From positions 1 through 8,210 of the forward strand of contig JAEDHZ010000061.1 in the NCBI GenBank assembly GCA_016292705.1: 8,210 nt of DNA, given 5' to 3'. Source of the DNA: Clostridiaceae bacterium. Lineage in GTDB: Bacteria > Bacillota > Clostridia > Oscillospirales > Acutalibacteraceae. A program made the position numbers and the translations under genes. The stretch's first letter is position 1. Every line of letters starts with the position of its first letter. This document shows positions 1 to 7,317 of the stretch, piece after piece. Below the pieces are notes generated by a model. The model saw only the letters and a program-made list of their open reading frames with translations. It ran no database searches and was not told the DNA's origin.

Positions 1-1022
1 AGGGTCGAGGAGATATTGCGGACTATCAATCCTATGGAGTTGCTCCGTGGTATGTTTATCATAACGAAATCGAAAAGATCAAAATAGCTTCGGGAGTGAC
101 ATCTATAGGTGACTTTGCGTTCGCACAGTGCGCAAAACTCAAAAATATTTCAATTCCCGATTCGGTGACAAGTATTGGTACAGGAGCATTTTATTCCTGT
201 TCACTTCTTGAAAGTATAGATATTAATGACAATGTAGTTGAAATCGGTGATTATGCTTATTTCGATTGCTATTCAGCTGACAGTATTTCATTAGGAAATT
301 CACTGGAAAATATTGGTTCCTATGCTTTCTCTCAATGCACATCTTTGACAGAAGTCACAATACCGCAATCCGTTCAGACAATTAAATATGGAGCTTTTGG
401 TGGTTGTAATGCACTTAAATCGATATACTTTAGCTCTTCAAATTGTACAATCGATTCATCAAGTTATACGATACATTCGGGAGCTACTATTTATGCAAAA
501 AGCGGATCGACCGCTCAAACTTATGCAACGAAAAACAACAGAAGATTTGTGAATTATAGCAGTAAAGCACAAAGCTATTCAATGCGGGCAATCAGTAGTA
601 ATTACAATAGTAACAATATCGTTAAGAAGTATTATGTCAGAGAGTCCTGCACTTTAAATGGTTCGGAGTATATCTTTATAGTGATTTCTTCTAATTTGGT
701 CACATCAACGCCTTCTAACAGTCAGTTGATGTATATTGATCAGTATACTGGTGATGATAGCGGAAGGATCGAAATAGAGTTTATTCCTAAGAGTGACCAA
801 ATTAGTCATGCGTATCTTATCGGTGTTTTTTCAGATGGAACAACAATTAAAGAAGTAAAGTTAACAGATAATCCAAATGAATTAGAAGTGGATCCTTCAG
901 TAAATTGTTCACACATCTGCCACAAGGGCGGCTTTGCCGGCTTGATCTATAAGATAATTCGCATTTTCTGGAAGCTGTTCAGGATTCATCAGACCTGTGA
1001 ATGCGGAGTTAGGCACTATTAA
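1..1022 (+). CDS. BspA-type leucine-rich-repeat surface protein, 3' part (5' end outside window)
   Basis: The reading frame is open from the window edge (first full codon at nt 3) to TAA at 1020-1022, giving 339 visible residues. The GTG at 96 is inside a repeat, so it is not the start. Visible residues 32-146 are five exact 23-residue repeats with the BspA/LRR_5 pattern (VTSIG..AF..C..L..I.IP.S). Next come a cap ending in an ATIYAKSGSTAQTYA-like segment, a beta-rich Ig-like stretch (about residues 180-290), and a 38-residue tail (nt 906-1019) with a C-x3-C-H pair, an amphipathic basic/aromatic helix and a C-x-C-G-x2-H-Y end. In this family such proteins are usually secreted and mediate adhesion or binding; that role is inferred here. 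The signal peptide would lie outside the window. GC is low (about 30-32% in two hand-counted lines), unlike the minus-strand genes next to it. Confidence 0.9.
   Translation, partial: GRGDIADYQSYGVAPWYVYHNEIEKIKIASGVTSIGDFAFAQCAKLKNISIPDSVTSIGTGAFYSCSLLESIDINDNVVEIGDYAYFDCYSADSISLGNSLENIGSYAFSQCTSLTEVTIPQSVQTIKYGAFGGCNALKSIYFSSSNCTIDSSSYTIHSGATIYAKSGSTAQTYATKNNRRFVNYSSKAQSYSMRAISSNYNSNNIVKKYYVRESCTLNGSEYIFIVISSNLVTSTPSNSQLMYIDQYTGDDSGRIEIEFIPKSDQISHAYLIGVFSDGTTIKEVKLTDNPNELEVDPSVNCSHICHKGGFAGLIYKIIRIFWKLFRIHQTCECGVRHY
96..440 (+). repeat. five tandem 23-residue (69-nt) LRR_5/BspA repeats
   Basis: Units start at nt 96, 165, 234, 303 and 372, each exactly 69 nt with no indel. The conserved protein pattern is hydrophobic-x-x-IG-x-x-A-F/Y-x-x-C, then a beta strand and a turn. 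The Cys at unit position 12 is kept in all five units. Unit 5 is divergent (IKYGAF in place of IG.YAF). Similarity is at protein level, so this is an old repeat and not a recent DNA amplification. A further partial unit lies before nt 96. Confidence 0.9.
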
Positions 1023-1064
1023 GGATCACATTCACCTTTTATCTTTCTGTTAAATTACACCCAA

Positions 1065-1104
1065 AAAACGGGGTCTGCTGCATTTTTGCGGCAGACCCCG
1101 TTTT
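1065..1104. terminator. bidirectional intrinsic terminator between convergent genes
   Basis: A 17-bp stem pairs 1065-1081 with 1088-1104 around a 6-nt loop; the only non-Watson-Crick pair is T1079-G1090. The left arm follows a run of A (1063-1068), which gives a T6 tail on the minus strand. The right arm ends in T4, with another T6 at 1112-1117 for the plus strand. It lies between the plus-strand LRR stop (1022) and the minus-strand SDR stop (1123), so it can end both transcripts. Confidence 0.9.
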
Positions 1105-1122
1105 GGGCAAGTTTTTTGATTT

Positions 1123-1926
1123 TTACCAGGTGCGTGAGTTGAGCTGTCTGAACTGGGCAACGGTGGGAACATGGGAGTTCAGTCCGCCGTCAACATTAAC
1201 AATCTGGCCGGTAACATAGGCGGCCTCGTCAGAAGCAAGATAAACGCACATGTGGCCGATATCCTCAGGGCAGCCGTAACGGTTGACCATGATGTTGCTT
1301 GTGAAGATGTCCTTAACAATCTGCGGAACATGCGCTTCGTTTTCGGGCGTTACGATAAGGCCCGGTCTTACGCAGTTGCAGCGGACATTCTTCTTGCCGT
1401 ACTGCAAAGCGGTCGATTCGGTGAGCATGTCAACTCCGGCCTTTGCGCAGGCATAGGCAGTTGAGCCGATGTCACCGCTGCAGGAAGCCATTGAACCGAT
1501 GTTGATGATTGAACCGCCGTTTTCGTTCTTTTCAAAATACGGAAGAACGGTCTTTGTTGCGTAGAATGTACCTCTCAGGTCGCTCTGGAAAATGTTGTCC
1601 CACATTTCAACGGTAAGCTCGTCAATTCTGCCGTCCTTGAGCGCAACATTTGCGGCGTTGTTAACAAGAACGTCGATTTTGCCGTATTTCTCGGCAGTAT
1701 CGGCAAAAAGCTTGTCAATGCTTGAAAGATCGGTGATGTCCATGAAGTGATACCAGGCTTCGCCGCCCGCATTTACAATTGCATCAACAACAGCCTGTCC
1801 TTTTTCCTGGCGACGGCCGCAGATGACGACCTTTGCTCCCTCGGCGGCAAAAAGCTTTGCAATTCCGATGCCGATGCCGCTCGTTGAGCCTGTTACGATT
1901 GCTACTTTATCCTTTAATCTGTCCAT
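1123..1926 (-). CDS. short-chain dehydrogenase/reductase (classical SDR)
   Basis: A 267-residue cytoplasmic NAD(P)-dependent oxidoreductase of the classical SDR family, similar to FabG and hydroxysteroid dehydrogenases; the substrate cannot be read from sequence. Visible motifs are the Rossmann TGSTSGIG (12-19), NNAA (89-92), catalytic Ser145 and Y158-x3-K162, PG after the active site, and a C-terminal YVTGQ...VDGG. The usual catalytic-tetrad Asn of the N-x-x-G helix appears as Asp116 (SDLRG). Arg38-Arg39 after strand beta-2 suggest NADP(H) preference, by inference. The tail after VDGG (HVPTVAQFRQLNSRTW) is longer than in FabG. The chosen start is the ATG at 1926, with GGAGGT 7 nt upstream. 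An in-frame ATG at 1965 lies almost at the predicted transcription start and adds 13 residues that do not fit the family. The gene is monocistronic between its own promoter and a terminator. Confidence 0.93.
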   Translation of the reverse strand: MDRLKDKVAIVTGSTSGIGIGIAKLFAAEGAKVVICGRRQEKGQAVVDAIVNAGGEAWYHFMDITDLSSIDKLFADTAEKYGKIDVLVNNAANVALKDGRIDELTVEMWDNIFQSDLRGTFYATKTVLPYFEKNENGGSIINIGSMASCSGDIGSTAYACAKAGVDMLTESTALQYGKKNVRCNCVRPGLIVTPENEAHVPQIVKDIFTSNIMVNRYGCPEDIGHMCVYLASDEAAYVTGQIVNVDGGLNSHVPTVAQFRQLNSRTW

Positions 1927-1933
1927 TTTTAAG

Positions 1934-1939
1934 ACCTCC
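1934..1939 (-). promoter_or_regulatory. ribosome binding site of the SDR gene
   Basis: The minus strand reads GGAGGT with 7 nt to the ATG at 1926. It decides the start against the upstream in-frame ATG at 1965. Confidence 0.85.
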
Positions 1940-1974
1940 GTTTTCGTAATTAGTGTTTTAAGCAACCAAATTAA

Positions 1975-2002
1975 ATTATAAATCTTTCAGATAAAAAGTC
2001 AA
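1975..2002 (-). promoter_or_regulatory. sigma-A-type promoter of the SDR gene
   Basis: On the minus strand the -35 is TTGACT (1997-2002) and the -10 is TATAAT (1975-1980), with a 16-nt spacer. Transcription would begin near 1968, giving a leader of about 40 nt before the ATG at 1926. No clear operator dyad was seen. Confidence 0.75.
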
Positions 2003-2050
2003 GCGGTTTCCGGCAAAAAACGCAACTTTATCTTCCCGGATATATAAATC

Positions 2051-2078
2051 AGAGAGCCTGCAAAAAAGCAGACTCTCT
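2051..2078 (-). terminator. hairpin terminator after the beta-galactosidase gene
   Basis: An 11-bp stem pairs 2051-2061 with 2068-2078 around a 6-nt loop. In minus-strand RNA the one odd position (2057/2072) is a G-U wobble; in plus-strand RNA it would be a C-A mismatch. The hairpin therefore fits best as the minus-strand terminator, 18 nt past the lacZ stop. The tail is only moderately U-rich (GAUUUAUAUAU), so efficiency may be partial. Confidence 0.65.
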
Positions 2079-2096
2079 TTTCAATATGCGGACCTT

Positions 2097-5000
2097 TTAC
2101 TTCACTTCAATATCAAACTCAAGCTTATATGTTTTGCCCTTGTGCATGATATACGGTTCATGCAGGCAGGCGCTTCCGGGAGCGTCGCCGCCGACACCAC
2201 GCTGCATGAGGTCAAGAGTGACATTGGTGAAGTTTTGGTGCGGCAAAAGGTGTTCGTGTGTTGCTTTGTCAAGGTCTTCGAGTGAATAACGCAAAGCGCC
2301 GAAGCAGAATGGGGTGCCGCCCTTTGCGGTGAAGCGCAGTCCCTGACTTTCCCTGTTCGTGATTTCAAGGGAACGGACATCGGTGCGCTGACCGTTTTCC
2401 TGCGGACGCATATATCTGTGTTCAAGGTCCTGAACCTTTATTTCATATATACCGAATTTTCCGCCGGTTTTTCTGTCGCAGTAGGTCTCGTGCGGTCCTC
2501 TGCCGTACCACTTTGCAAACTCATATTCTCCGTCCATTCTGAACTGAAGACCAAAGCGCAACATATCCATAAGTGCCTTGCCCTCATAGGAGACGCTGAT
2601 TCTTCCGTCCGGATGAACGGTATAGAACATCTTGACATTTTTCATGCCGATAACGCTGAGATTGGTTTCAATGTAGGCACTGTGGCTGTACTGATGAACG
2701 AGCACGGCTTTGCTTTTTGCCAGTGCGGTGGAACGCCTCCACTGGAAAAGGGGACTGATAAAGATAAGCGGCGGCGTAAAGTTCAGGTAGTCAATGTCGT
2801 TGTCGGTAAGAGGACGGTAGAAGTTCGGGCTGAACGGCTTGATGAGATAGCTTCTGTCTCCCTTTTTGAGTTGAGAGAGCATACCGTTTTCAAAGGTATA
2901 GACAAAGCCGTCTCCGGTTACGGTGAAACGCTTTTCCGTGCCCTCAATTTTAACCTTTCCGGTGTCCTTGGGTTCGGATTCGGGGAGGGCTTCGCGCAGA
3001 ATGAACTGGTCGAAGGTCTGTTCATATCCCTTTTCGCAGAAGCGTGTTGCCTCCCGCCTTTTGAAGGAGAAAATCAGGATGATTTCGCCCCTTGCGCTTT
3101 CCGGAATTGCAACCGGGAGAGTGAATTCTTTTTCCGAGAGCGGAGCGGTATCGGAATACTTTTCCTTTTCAACTTCGCCGTTGAGAATGACTGCACCGTT
3201 GTTTGTAACGGTATAGCAAAGGTCAAACGCTGAAAGGTCGGAGAAAAGCTGCTTGTTTTTGACGATATAGACATCCTTTGCATCAGCTTTCTTTTCAACC
3301 TTCATTTCGGCATAGACCTTTTTGACCTCGTAGATTGAGGGGTGAACGCTTCTGTCTGCGGCGATGATTCCGTTAGCGTTGAAGTAGGTGTTGCTTCCGG
3401 TAATTGCGCAGGTGTTATACGGCGGAACATACCAGTTTTCCTTTTCGTTGTAGTCAGTGCCGTAAAGCCAGATGTCGTTTCCGTCCTCGTCCTTTTTGCG
3501 GATTGCCTGGTCAACAAAGTCCCAGATGAAGCCTCCGGCAAGGTTTTCATATTTTTCAAAGGCATCCATGTATTCCTGGAAGTTGCCGAGGCTGTTTTCC
3601 ATTGCGTGTGCATATTCGCAGAGAACAACGGGCTTTGTGTAAAGCTCCTTTGCAATGGGCTTGTTGTCTGCGGCGAGAGCATTTGCAATGTTGTCAAAGG
3701 CAGTGATTGTGATAGGTTCACGCTTTCCGAGCTTTTCAAAGTCTCTTTCGTTCGGATACATGCGGCTGATAACATCGCTCTTGGTGAAGTCAAAGTCGCC
3801 CTCATAGTGGAACTGTCTTGTTTTGTCAAGGCGCAGAGCAGCCTCTTTCATGCGCAGGAAGTTGCTTCCGTCACCCGATTCATTACCGAGGCTCCACATG
3901 AAAACGCAGGCATGGTTTCTGTCTCTCAGAACCATTCTCTCCATACGGTCAACAACAGCCTTTGTCCACATCGGGTTGTCTCCGGGAACGCCCTTCCGGC
4001 GGACACCGTGGGTTTCAAGGTCACATTCGTCCATTACCCAGAAGCCGTATTCATCGCAAAGGTCATAAAACTGAGGATCGTTAGGATAGTGGCTTGTTCT
4101 GATTGCATTGATATTTGCCCTTTTCATTATGTTGAGGTCCTGAATGTATCTTTCGCTCGGTACTGCCCAGCCGTAGTCGGGATCATAGTCGTGGCGGTTG
4201 ACGCCCCTGATAAGCAACGGCTGACCGTTGACGAGGATTTTTTCGCCGACAATTTCAACCTGCTTGAAGCCGATTCTCACAGCCTTGAAAGTTACTTCCT
4301 CGCCACATGTAATTTTGAAGAGCAGGGTATAAAGCTCCGGTTTTTCGCTTGACCAGAGGGCAGGGGAGGAAACACGCTTTTTGAAAACAAGCTTGTTTTC
4401 TCCTGCTCTTGTGATAAGCTCGCTGCTGCCTACTGCAATATCCTTACCGTTACGGAAAAGGACTGCGGCAACCTCTGCAAAATTTCCGGCGTCGGTATAA
4501 TCGTTGATGAACATTTCAACAGTAAGGTCGGCGTCGGTATAGTTGTTGATCAGCTCGGTGGTAACATAGAAATCACGCAAGCAGACCTTTGGCTCGCTGT
4601 AAAGATAAACCTCACGGTAGATTCCGGAGAAAGACCACATATCCTGATCCTCAAGGTAGGTTCCGTCCGTGTAGCGATAAACAACGGCAGTCACCTGGTT
4701 TTCGCCCTCGGTGATGTATTGTGTTACATCAAATTCGTGCGGAGTATTTGAACCCTGAGAATAGCCGACCCTTTTTCCGTTGACGAAGACCTCAAGACCG
4801 GCTTTTGCAGCGCCGAAGAAAAGGAAGATTTCCCGGCCGATCCACTCTTTCGGAACATTCACGGTTGTTCTGTGGACTCCGATTTCCTGCGCCGAATGGT
4901 CAATGCAGGGAATCTTCTTTTTGTCTGTGCTGATGCAGTTCGGATAGGAGTTTGCGTAATAATAGGGCTGGGTATAGTCCTTTTGGAGCTGCCAGACTCC

Positions 5001-5234
5001 GGGAACGGTGATGGTTTCCCATGATGAATCGTCATAATCCTTTTCCGTTGTGTCGCAGGGGGCTTCGCAGAATCCTTTTTTCCAAAGGAACTTCCATTCT
5101 CCGTTCATTGAAATTTTGAACGGGGAAAACTTCCTTTCGGTTGCCGATTCGGCGGTTTTGTGCGGCAGGGCGAGAACATGGCCGTCCTGCTTGTTTTCCT
5201 TAATAATCTGAGGGTTTTCCCAAATGTACTTCAT
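2097..5234 (-). CDS. lacZ: GH2 beta-galactosidase, LacZ type
   Basis: A 1045-residue protein close in length to E. coli LacZ (1023), without a signal peptide, so cytoplasmic. It should hydrolyse lactose or other beta-galactosides. Domains in order: jelly-roll sugar-binding (about 35-215), Ig-like (about 220-330), TIM barrel (about 332-640), linker Ig-like domain, and the Bgal small-chain domain (about 775-1045). Visible GH2 motifs are NAIRTSHYP (376-384), acid/base Glu452 in WSLGNE, and nucleophile Glu540 in LCEYAHAM. PQENGQRTDVR (943-953) and GVGGD (1013-1017) lie in the last domain. In E. coli a Trp (W999) follows GGD in this loop; here the loop reads APGSA. The ATG at 5234 has AAAGGA 7 nt upstream. 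The gene starts 26 nt after the carboxypeptidase-like gene, so it is probably its operon partner. No permease or repressor is in view. The exact galactoside is unknown. Confidence 0.95.
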   Translation of the reverse strand: MKYIWENPQIIKENKQDGHVLALPHKTAESATERKFSPFKISMNGEWKFLWKKGFCEAPCDTTEKDYDDSSWETITVPGVWQLQKDYTQPYYYANSYPNCISTDKKKIPCIDHSAQEIGVHRTTVNVPKEWIGREIFLFFGAAKAGLEVFVNGKRVGYSQGSNTPHEFDVTQYITEGENQVTAVVYRYTDGTYLEDQDMWSFSGIYREVYLYSEPKVCLRDFYVTTELINNYTDADLTVEMFINDYTDAGNFAEVAAVLFRNGKDIAVGSSELITRAGENKLVFKKRVSSPALWSSEKPELYTLLFKITCGEEVTFKAVRIGFKQVEIVGEKILVNGQPLLIRGVNRHDYDPDYGWAVPSERYIQDLNIMKRANINAIRTSHYPNDPQFYDLCDEYGFWVMDECDLETHGVRRKGVPGDNPMWTKAVVDRMERMVLRDRNHACVFMWSLGNESGDGSNFLRMKEAALRLDKTRQFHYEGDFDFTKSDVISRMYPNERDFEKLGKREPITITAFDNIANALAADNKPIAKELYTKPVVLCEYAHAMENSLGNFQEYMDAFEKYENLAGGFIWDFVDQAIRKKDEDGNDIWLYGTDYNEKENWYVPPYNTCAITGSNTYFNANGIIAADRSVHPSIYEVKKVYAEMKVEKKADAKDVYIVKNKQLFSDLSAFDLCYTVTNNGAVILNGEVEKEKYSDTAPLSEKEFTLPVAIPESARGEIILIFSFKRREATRFCEKGYEQTFDQFILREALPESEPKDTGKVKIEGTEKRFTVTGDGFVYTFENGMLSQLKKGDRSYLIKPFSPNFYRPLTDNDIDYLNFTPPLIFISPLFQWRRSTALAKSKAVLVHQYSHSAYIETNLSVIGMKNVKMFYTVHPDGRISVSYEGKALMDMLRFGLQFRMDGEYEFAKWYGRGPHETYCDRKTGGKFGIYEIKVQDLEHRYMRPQENGQRTDVRSLEITNRESQGLRFTAKGGTPFCFGALRYSLEDLDKATHEHLLPHQNFTNVTLDLMQRGVGGDAPGSACLHEPYIMHKGKTYKLEFDIEVK

Positions 5235-5241
5235 ATCGCAG

Positions 5242-5247
5242 TCCTTT
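5242..5247 (-). promoter_or_regulatory. ribosome binding site of lacZ in the 26-nt intergenic gap
   Basis: The minus strand reads AAAGGA, 7 nt before the ATG at 5234. It lies between the two minus-strand genes with no room for a full separate promoter, which supports co-transcription. Confidence 0.75.
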
Positions 5248-5260
5248 CCTGTTTTTTATG

Positions 5261-7153
5261 TTACAAATAATAATTGTACAACTTATGTGTGGCTGTGTAG
5301 CGTGCTTCGTAGCTCTCGCAGCCGATGACAACGGTGATTATTGTGTGATTTTTGTTTGTTGCTGCTGAGATGATACCTGTGTAATAGTCATCAACCGTTC
5401 CGGTTTTCATGCCGTGGGCGTATGGTGAATATCTCGAGCCGTAGGGGACGATGAGACCGTTGGTGGTTGTCCAGTATCTTCCCTTGCCGGTCAGTGCGGT
5501 GACATATTTTCCGTAGGTTGAGGTCACATTTTTGAGCGTTGGGTTTTTGAGAACCTGACGGGCAACAAGGAGAAGGTCATGGACAGTTGAATAATGGCCG
5601 GACACGGGATAGCCGTGCGGATTGACGCAGTGAGTTCCCGTTGCGCCGATTGACTTCATATAGCTGTTCATCATTGAAACAAAGTAGTTCTTCGCTTCAA
5701 CATAGCCCATGTCCGGATTGCCGGAAACCTTGCGTGCGCAGTTGACGGCGATTGTGTAGGCAGCGTCTCCTCCGGAGGGGAGCAAGAGACCGTAAAGCAA
5801 ATCTCCGAGGCGGAACTTTTCGCCCCGCTGGATTCCGCAGGTACTTGAAAGCGGCTCAACCATGTTCAGCTCGTTACCGACGGTTATCGTTGAGTTAAGG
5901 CTCATGTTTTTTGTTGCAACAAGGGCGGTGATGAGTTTTGTGATGCTTGCAGGATAGCAGCGGTCATTCATCCGGTTGCCGAAAATCATCTTTTCGTTCG
6001 TCACATCATAGACGCATGACATATAGTTGAAAATCGGAGCGGAAACTCTGATTTTGAATTTTTCGCTGCTTTTTCCGTCGCTTACGGTAAGAGTTGTTGT
6101 TCCGATTGCGGCGGCACGAAACTGAGTTTTTCCGACTGTTCTGACAACTGAGCTGTCAGATGCTGAAAACTTCAGATATTTTGCTGCGCTTGAAGTGATA
6201 ATATCGGCATACTCACCCTTGCGCAGATTGCTGTTTGAAACGGAGGCGGAAAGCTTTCCCGTTGTACCCTTAAAGCGGTCGGAAAAACTTCCGTGAAGCG
6301 ATTGGAGGTCGTTTTGGATAACGGGGCGGACAGAAAAATAGTAGGTCTTTTTGCTGCGGTCACCCTGAAAAATATATGAAAGCTCGTTTGTTTTCCCAAT
6401 GTATCTGCACTTGTCGGTTTTTTTGTCGGTTGCATATATGCTGTACCATGAAACAGGAGAGCTTTTTTTCCAGCTGAGTTTGACACGGCTTCCGTTCTGC
6501 GCCGAGATTTTGATTTCTGTGACCTTTTTGGGAACAGTGTAAAAAATATAGGTTTTTGAAAAAGCGGAGGAGTTTTTGTTTCCTAATGCTTTTACCCGGA
6601 ATTTATAGCCGGTTTTTCCGGAAAGGTTTTCGGCTGTGAAAACCGGCTCATCCGTTTCGCCAAGCTTCTGATAGCCTGATTCGCCTGCGGGGCAGATATA
6701 AAGCCGATACCTATCGGCACCCTTTACGGTTTTCCATGATACGGTCACAGAAGAAACAGTTGCTTCCTCTGCTTTCAGCCATGAGGGCGCAGAGAGTTTT
6801 GTTTTCACTGTCACCTCCTCGCTCGGAGGGCCAAAAAGTTTTTTCCCGTTCTCAATGAGATAGGCGCGGACAATGAAAGTGTAGTCTGTATTCGGCTTGA
6901 GCTCCTCTTTGCAAAAGGAAACATCAAAACTGCTTTTGAGGGTTTTGAGAATCTCCCTTTCACCGTTTTCAACAAGATAGACACGGTAGCCGTCACATTT
7001 TTTGATTCTGTCCCAGGAGAGGGTGCAGGAGGTATCGCTAACAACAGCTTTGAGATTTTCAACTGCCGCCGTTTTTTCTGCAGCAGAGACATTGATGCAA
7101 AGCATTGCCGCAGTAAGCATGGCAAACAGGAAAACCGTAATCGTTTTTTTCAT
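5261..7153 (-). CDS. exported FnIII-repeat D-alanyl-D-alanine carboxypeptidase-like protein (peptidase S11)
   Basis: A 630-residue secreted protein. Residues 1-24 are a signal peptide (MKK, hydrophobic core, VSA cut before AEK). Three fibronectin type III modules follow (about 30-118, 121-207, 208-298), then a beta-sandwich resembling a bacterial Ig-like group 2 domain (about 300-372) and a C-terminal peptidase S11 domain (about 374-630). The penicillin-binding motifs are SxxK (S403-I-T-K406) and KTG (K583-T-G585). The middle motif reads S460-G-G462 instead of S-x-N. NPHG (511-514) is also conserved. S11 enzymes trim the terminal D-Ala of peptidoglycan stem peptides outside the cell; the FnIII modules probably hold the enzyme to the wall or to glycans. 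The C-terminal amphipathic anchor of PBP5/DacA is absent. Weak GAAAG-type ribosome site; promoter at 7196-7224. It is first in a probable operon with lacZ. Activity is uncertain because of the G462 change. Confidence 0.9.
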   Translation of the reverse strand: MKKTITVFLFAMLTAAMLCINVSAAEKTAAVENLKAVVSDTSCTLSWDRIKKCDGYRVYLVENGEREILKTLKSSFDVSFCKEELKPNTDYTFIVRAYLIENGKKLFGPPSEEVTVKTKLSAPSWLKAEEATVSSVTVSWKTVKGADRYRLYICPAGESGYQKLGETDEPVFTAENLSGKTGYKFRVKALGNKNSSAFSKTYIFYTVPKKVTEIKISAQNGSRVKLSWKKSSPVSWYSIYATDKKTDKCRYIGKTNELSYIFQGDRSKKTYYFSVRPVIQNDLQSLHGSFSDRFKGTTGKLSASVSNSNLRKGEYADIITSSAAKYLKFSASDSSVVRTVGKTQFRAAAIGTTTLTVSDGKSSEKFKIRVSAPIFNYMSCVYDVTNEKMIFGNRMNDRCYPASITKLITALVATKNMSLNSTITVGNELNMVEPLSSTCGIQRGEKFRLGDLLYGLLLPSGGDAAYTIAVNCARKVSGNPDMGYVEAKNYFVSMMNSYMKSIGATGTHCVNPHGYPVSGHYSTVHDLLLVARQVLKNPTLKNVTSTYGKYVTALTGKGRYWTTTNGLIVPYGSRYSPYAHGMKTGTVDDYYTGIISAATNKNHTIITVVIGCESYEARYTATHKLYNYYL

Positions 7154-7195
7154 CGTTCAACTTTCTTTCGATAATATAATAGTATATACAAAACA

Positions 7196-7224
7196 ATTCT
7201 ATCACAGACGGGCTGATAGGTCAA
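7196..7224 (-). promoter_or_regulatory. sigma-A-type promoter of the carboxypeptidase-lacZ operon
   Basis: On the minus strand the -35 is TTGACC (7219-7224) and the -10 is TAGAAT (7196-7201), with a 17-nt spacer. The leader would be about 35 nt, AT-rich, ending at the ATG at 7153. Further TATA-like hexamers lie closer to the gene, so the start site is not unique. Confidence 0.6.
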
Positions 7225-7253
7225 TAAGAGTTACTTAAAACTGCAAAGGCAAA

Positions 7254-7283
7254 GCAGATTTTCATAAATCGGCAAAAATCTGC
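7254..7283. repeat. 9-bp perfect inverted repeat, possible operator or origin-side hairpin
   Basis: GCAGATTTT (7254-7262) and AAAATCTGC (7275-7283) pair perfectly around a 12-nt spacer. It sits between the carboxypeptidase promoter and the DnaA-box array. There is no T-tract on the minus side and no gene upstream to terminate, so a regulatory or structural role is more likely than termination; this is inference. Confidence 0.5.
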
Positions 7284-7317
7284 GGCAAAACAATCACTTT
7301 TTATGACAGTTTTCCGT

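Noticed and set aside
96..98. GTG at 96 as the start of the LRR protein
   Set aside because: It is the first codon of a repeat unit, the frame is open upstream with LRR-like sequence to the window edge, and there is no signal peptide or ribosome site.
1927..1965. 13-residue N-terminal extension of the SDR from ATG 1965
   Set aside because: The ATG at 1926 has a strong GGAGGT and begins just before the Rossmann strand as expected, while 1965 lies next to the predicted transcription start.
3961..3970. DnaA-box-like TTGTCCACA inside lacZ
   Set aside because: It is a single imperfect site in a coding region with no neighbours, expected by chance.
2418..4352. Long plus-strand open frames (2418-3233 and 3342-4352) opposite lacZ
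   Set aside because: They are antisense shadows of a well-conserved GH2 gene, with no ribosome sites and no recognisable domain.
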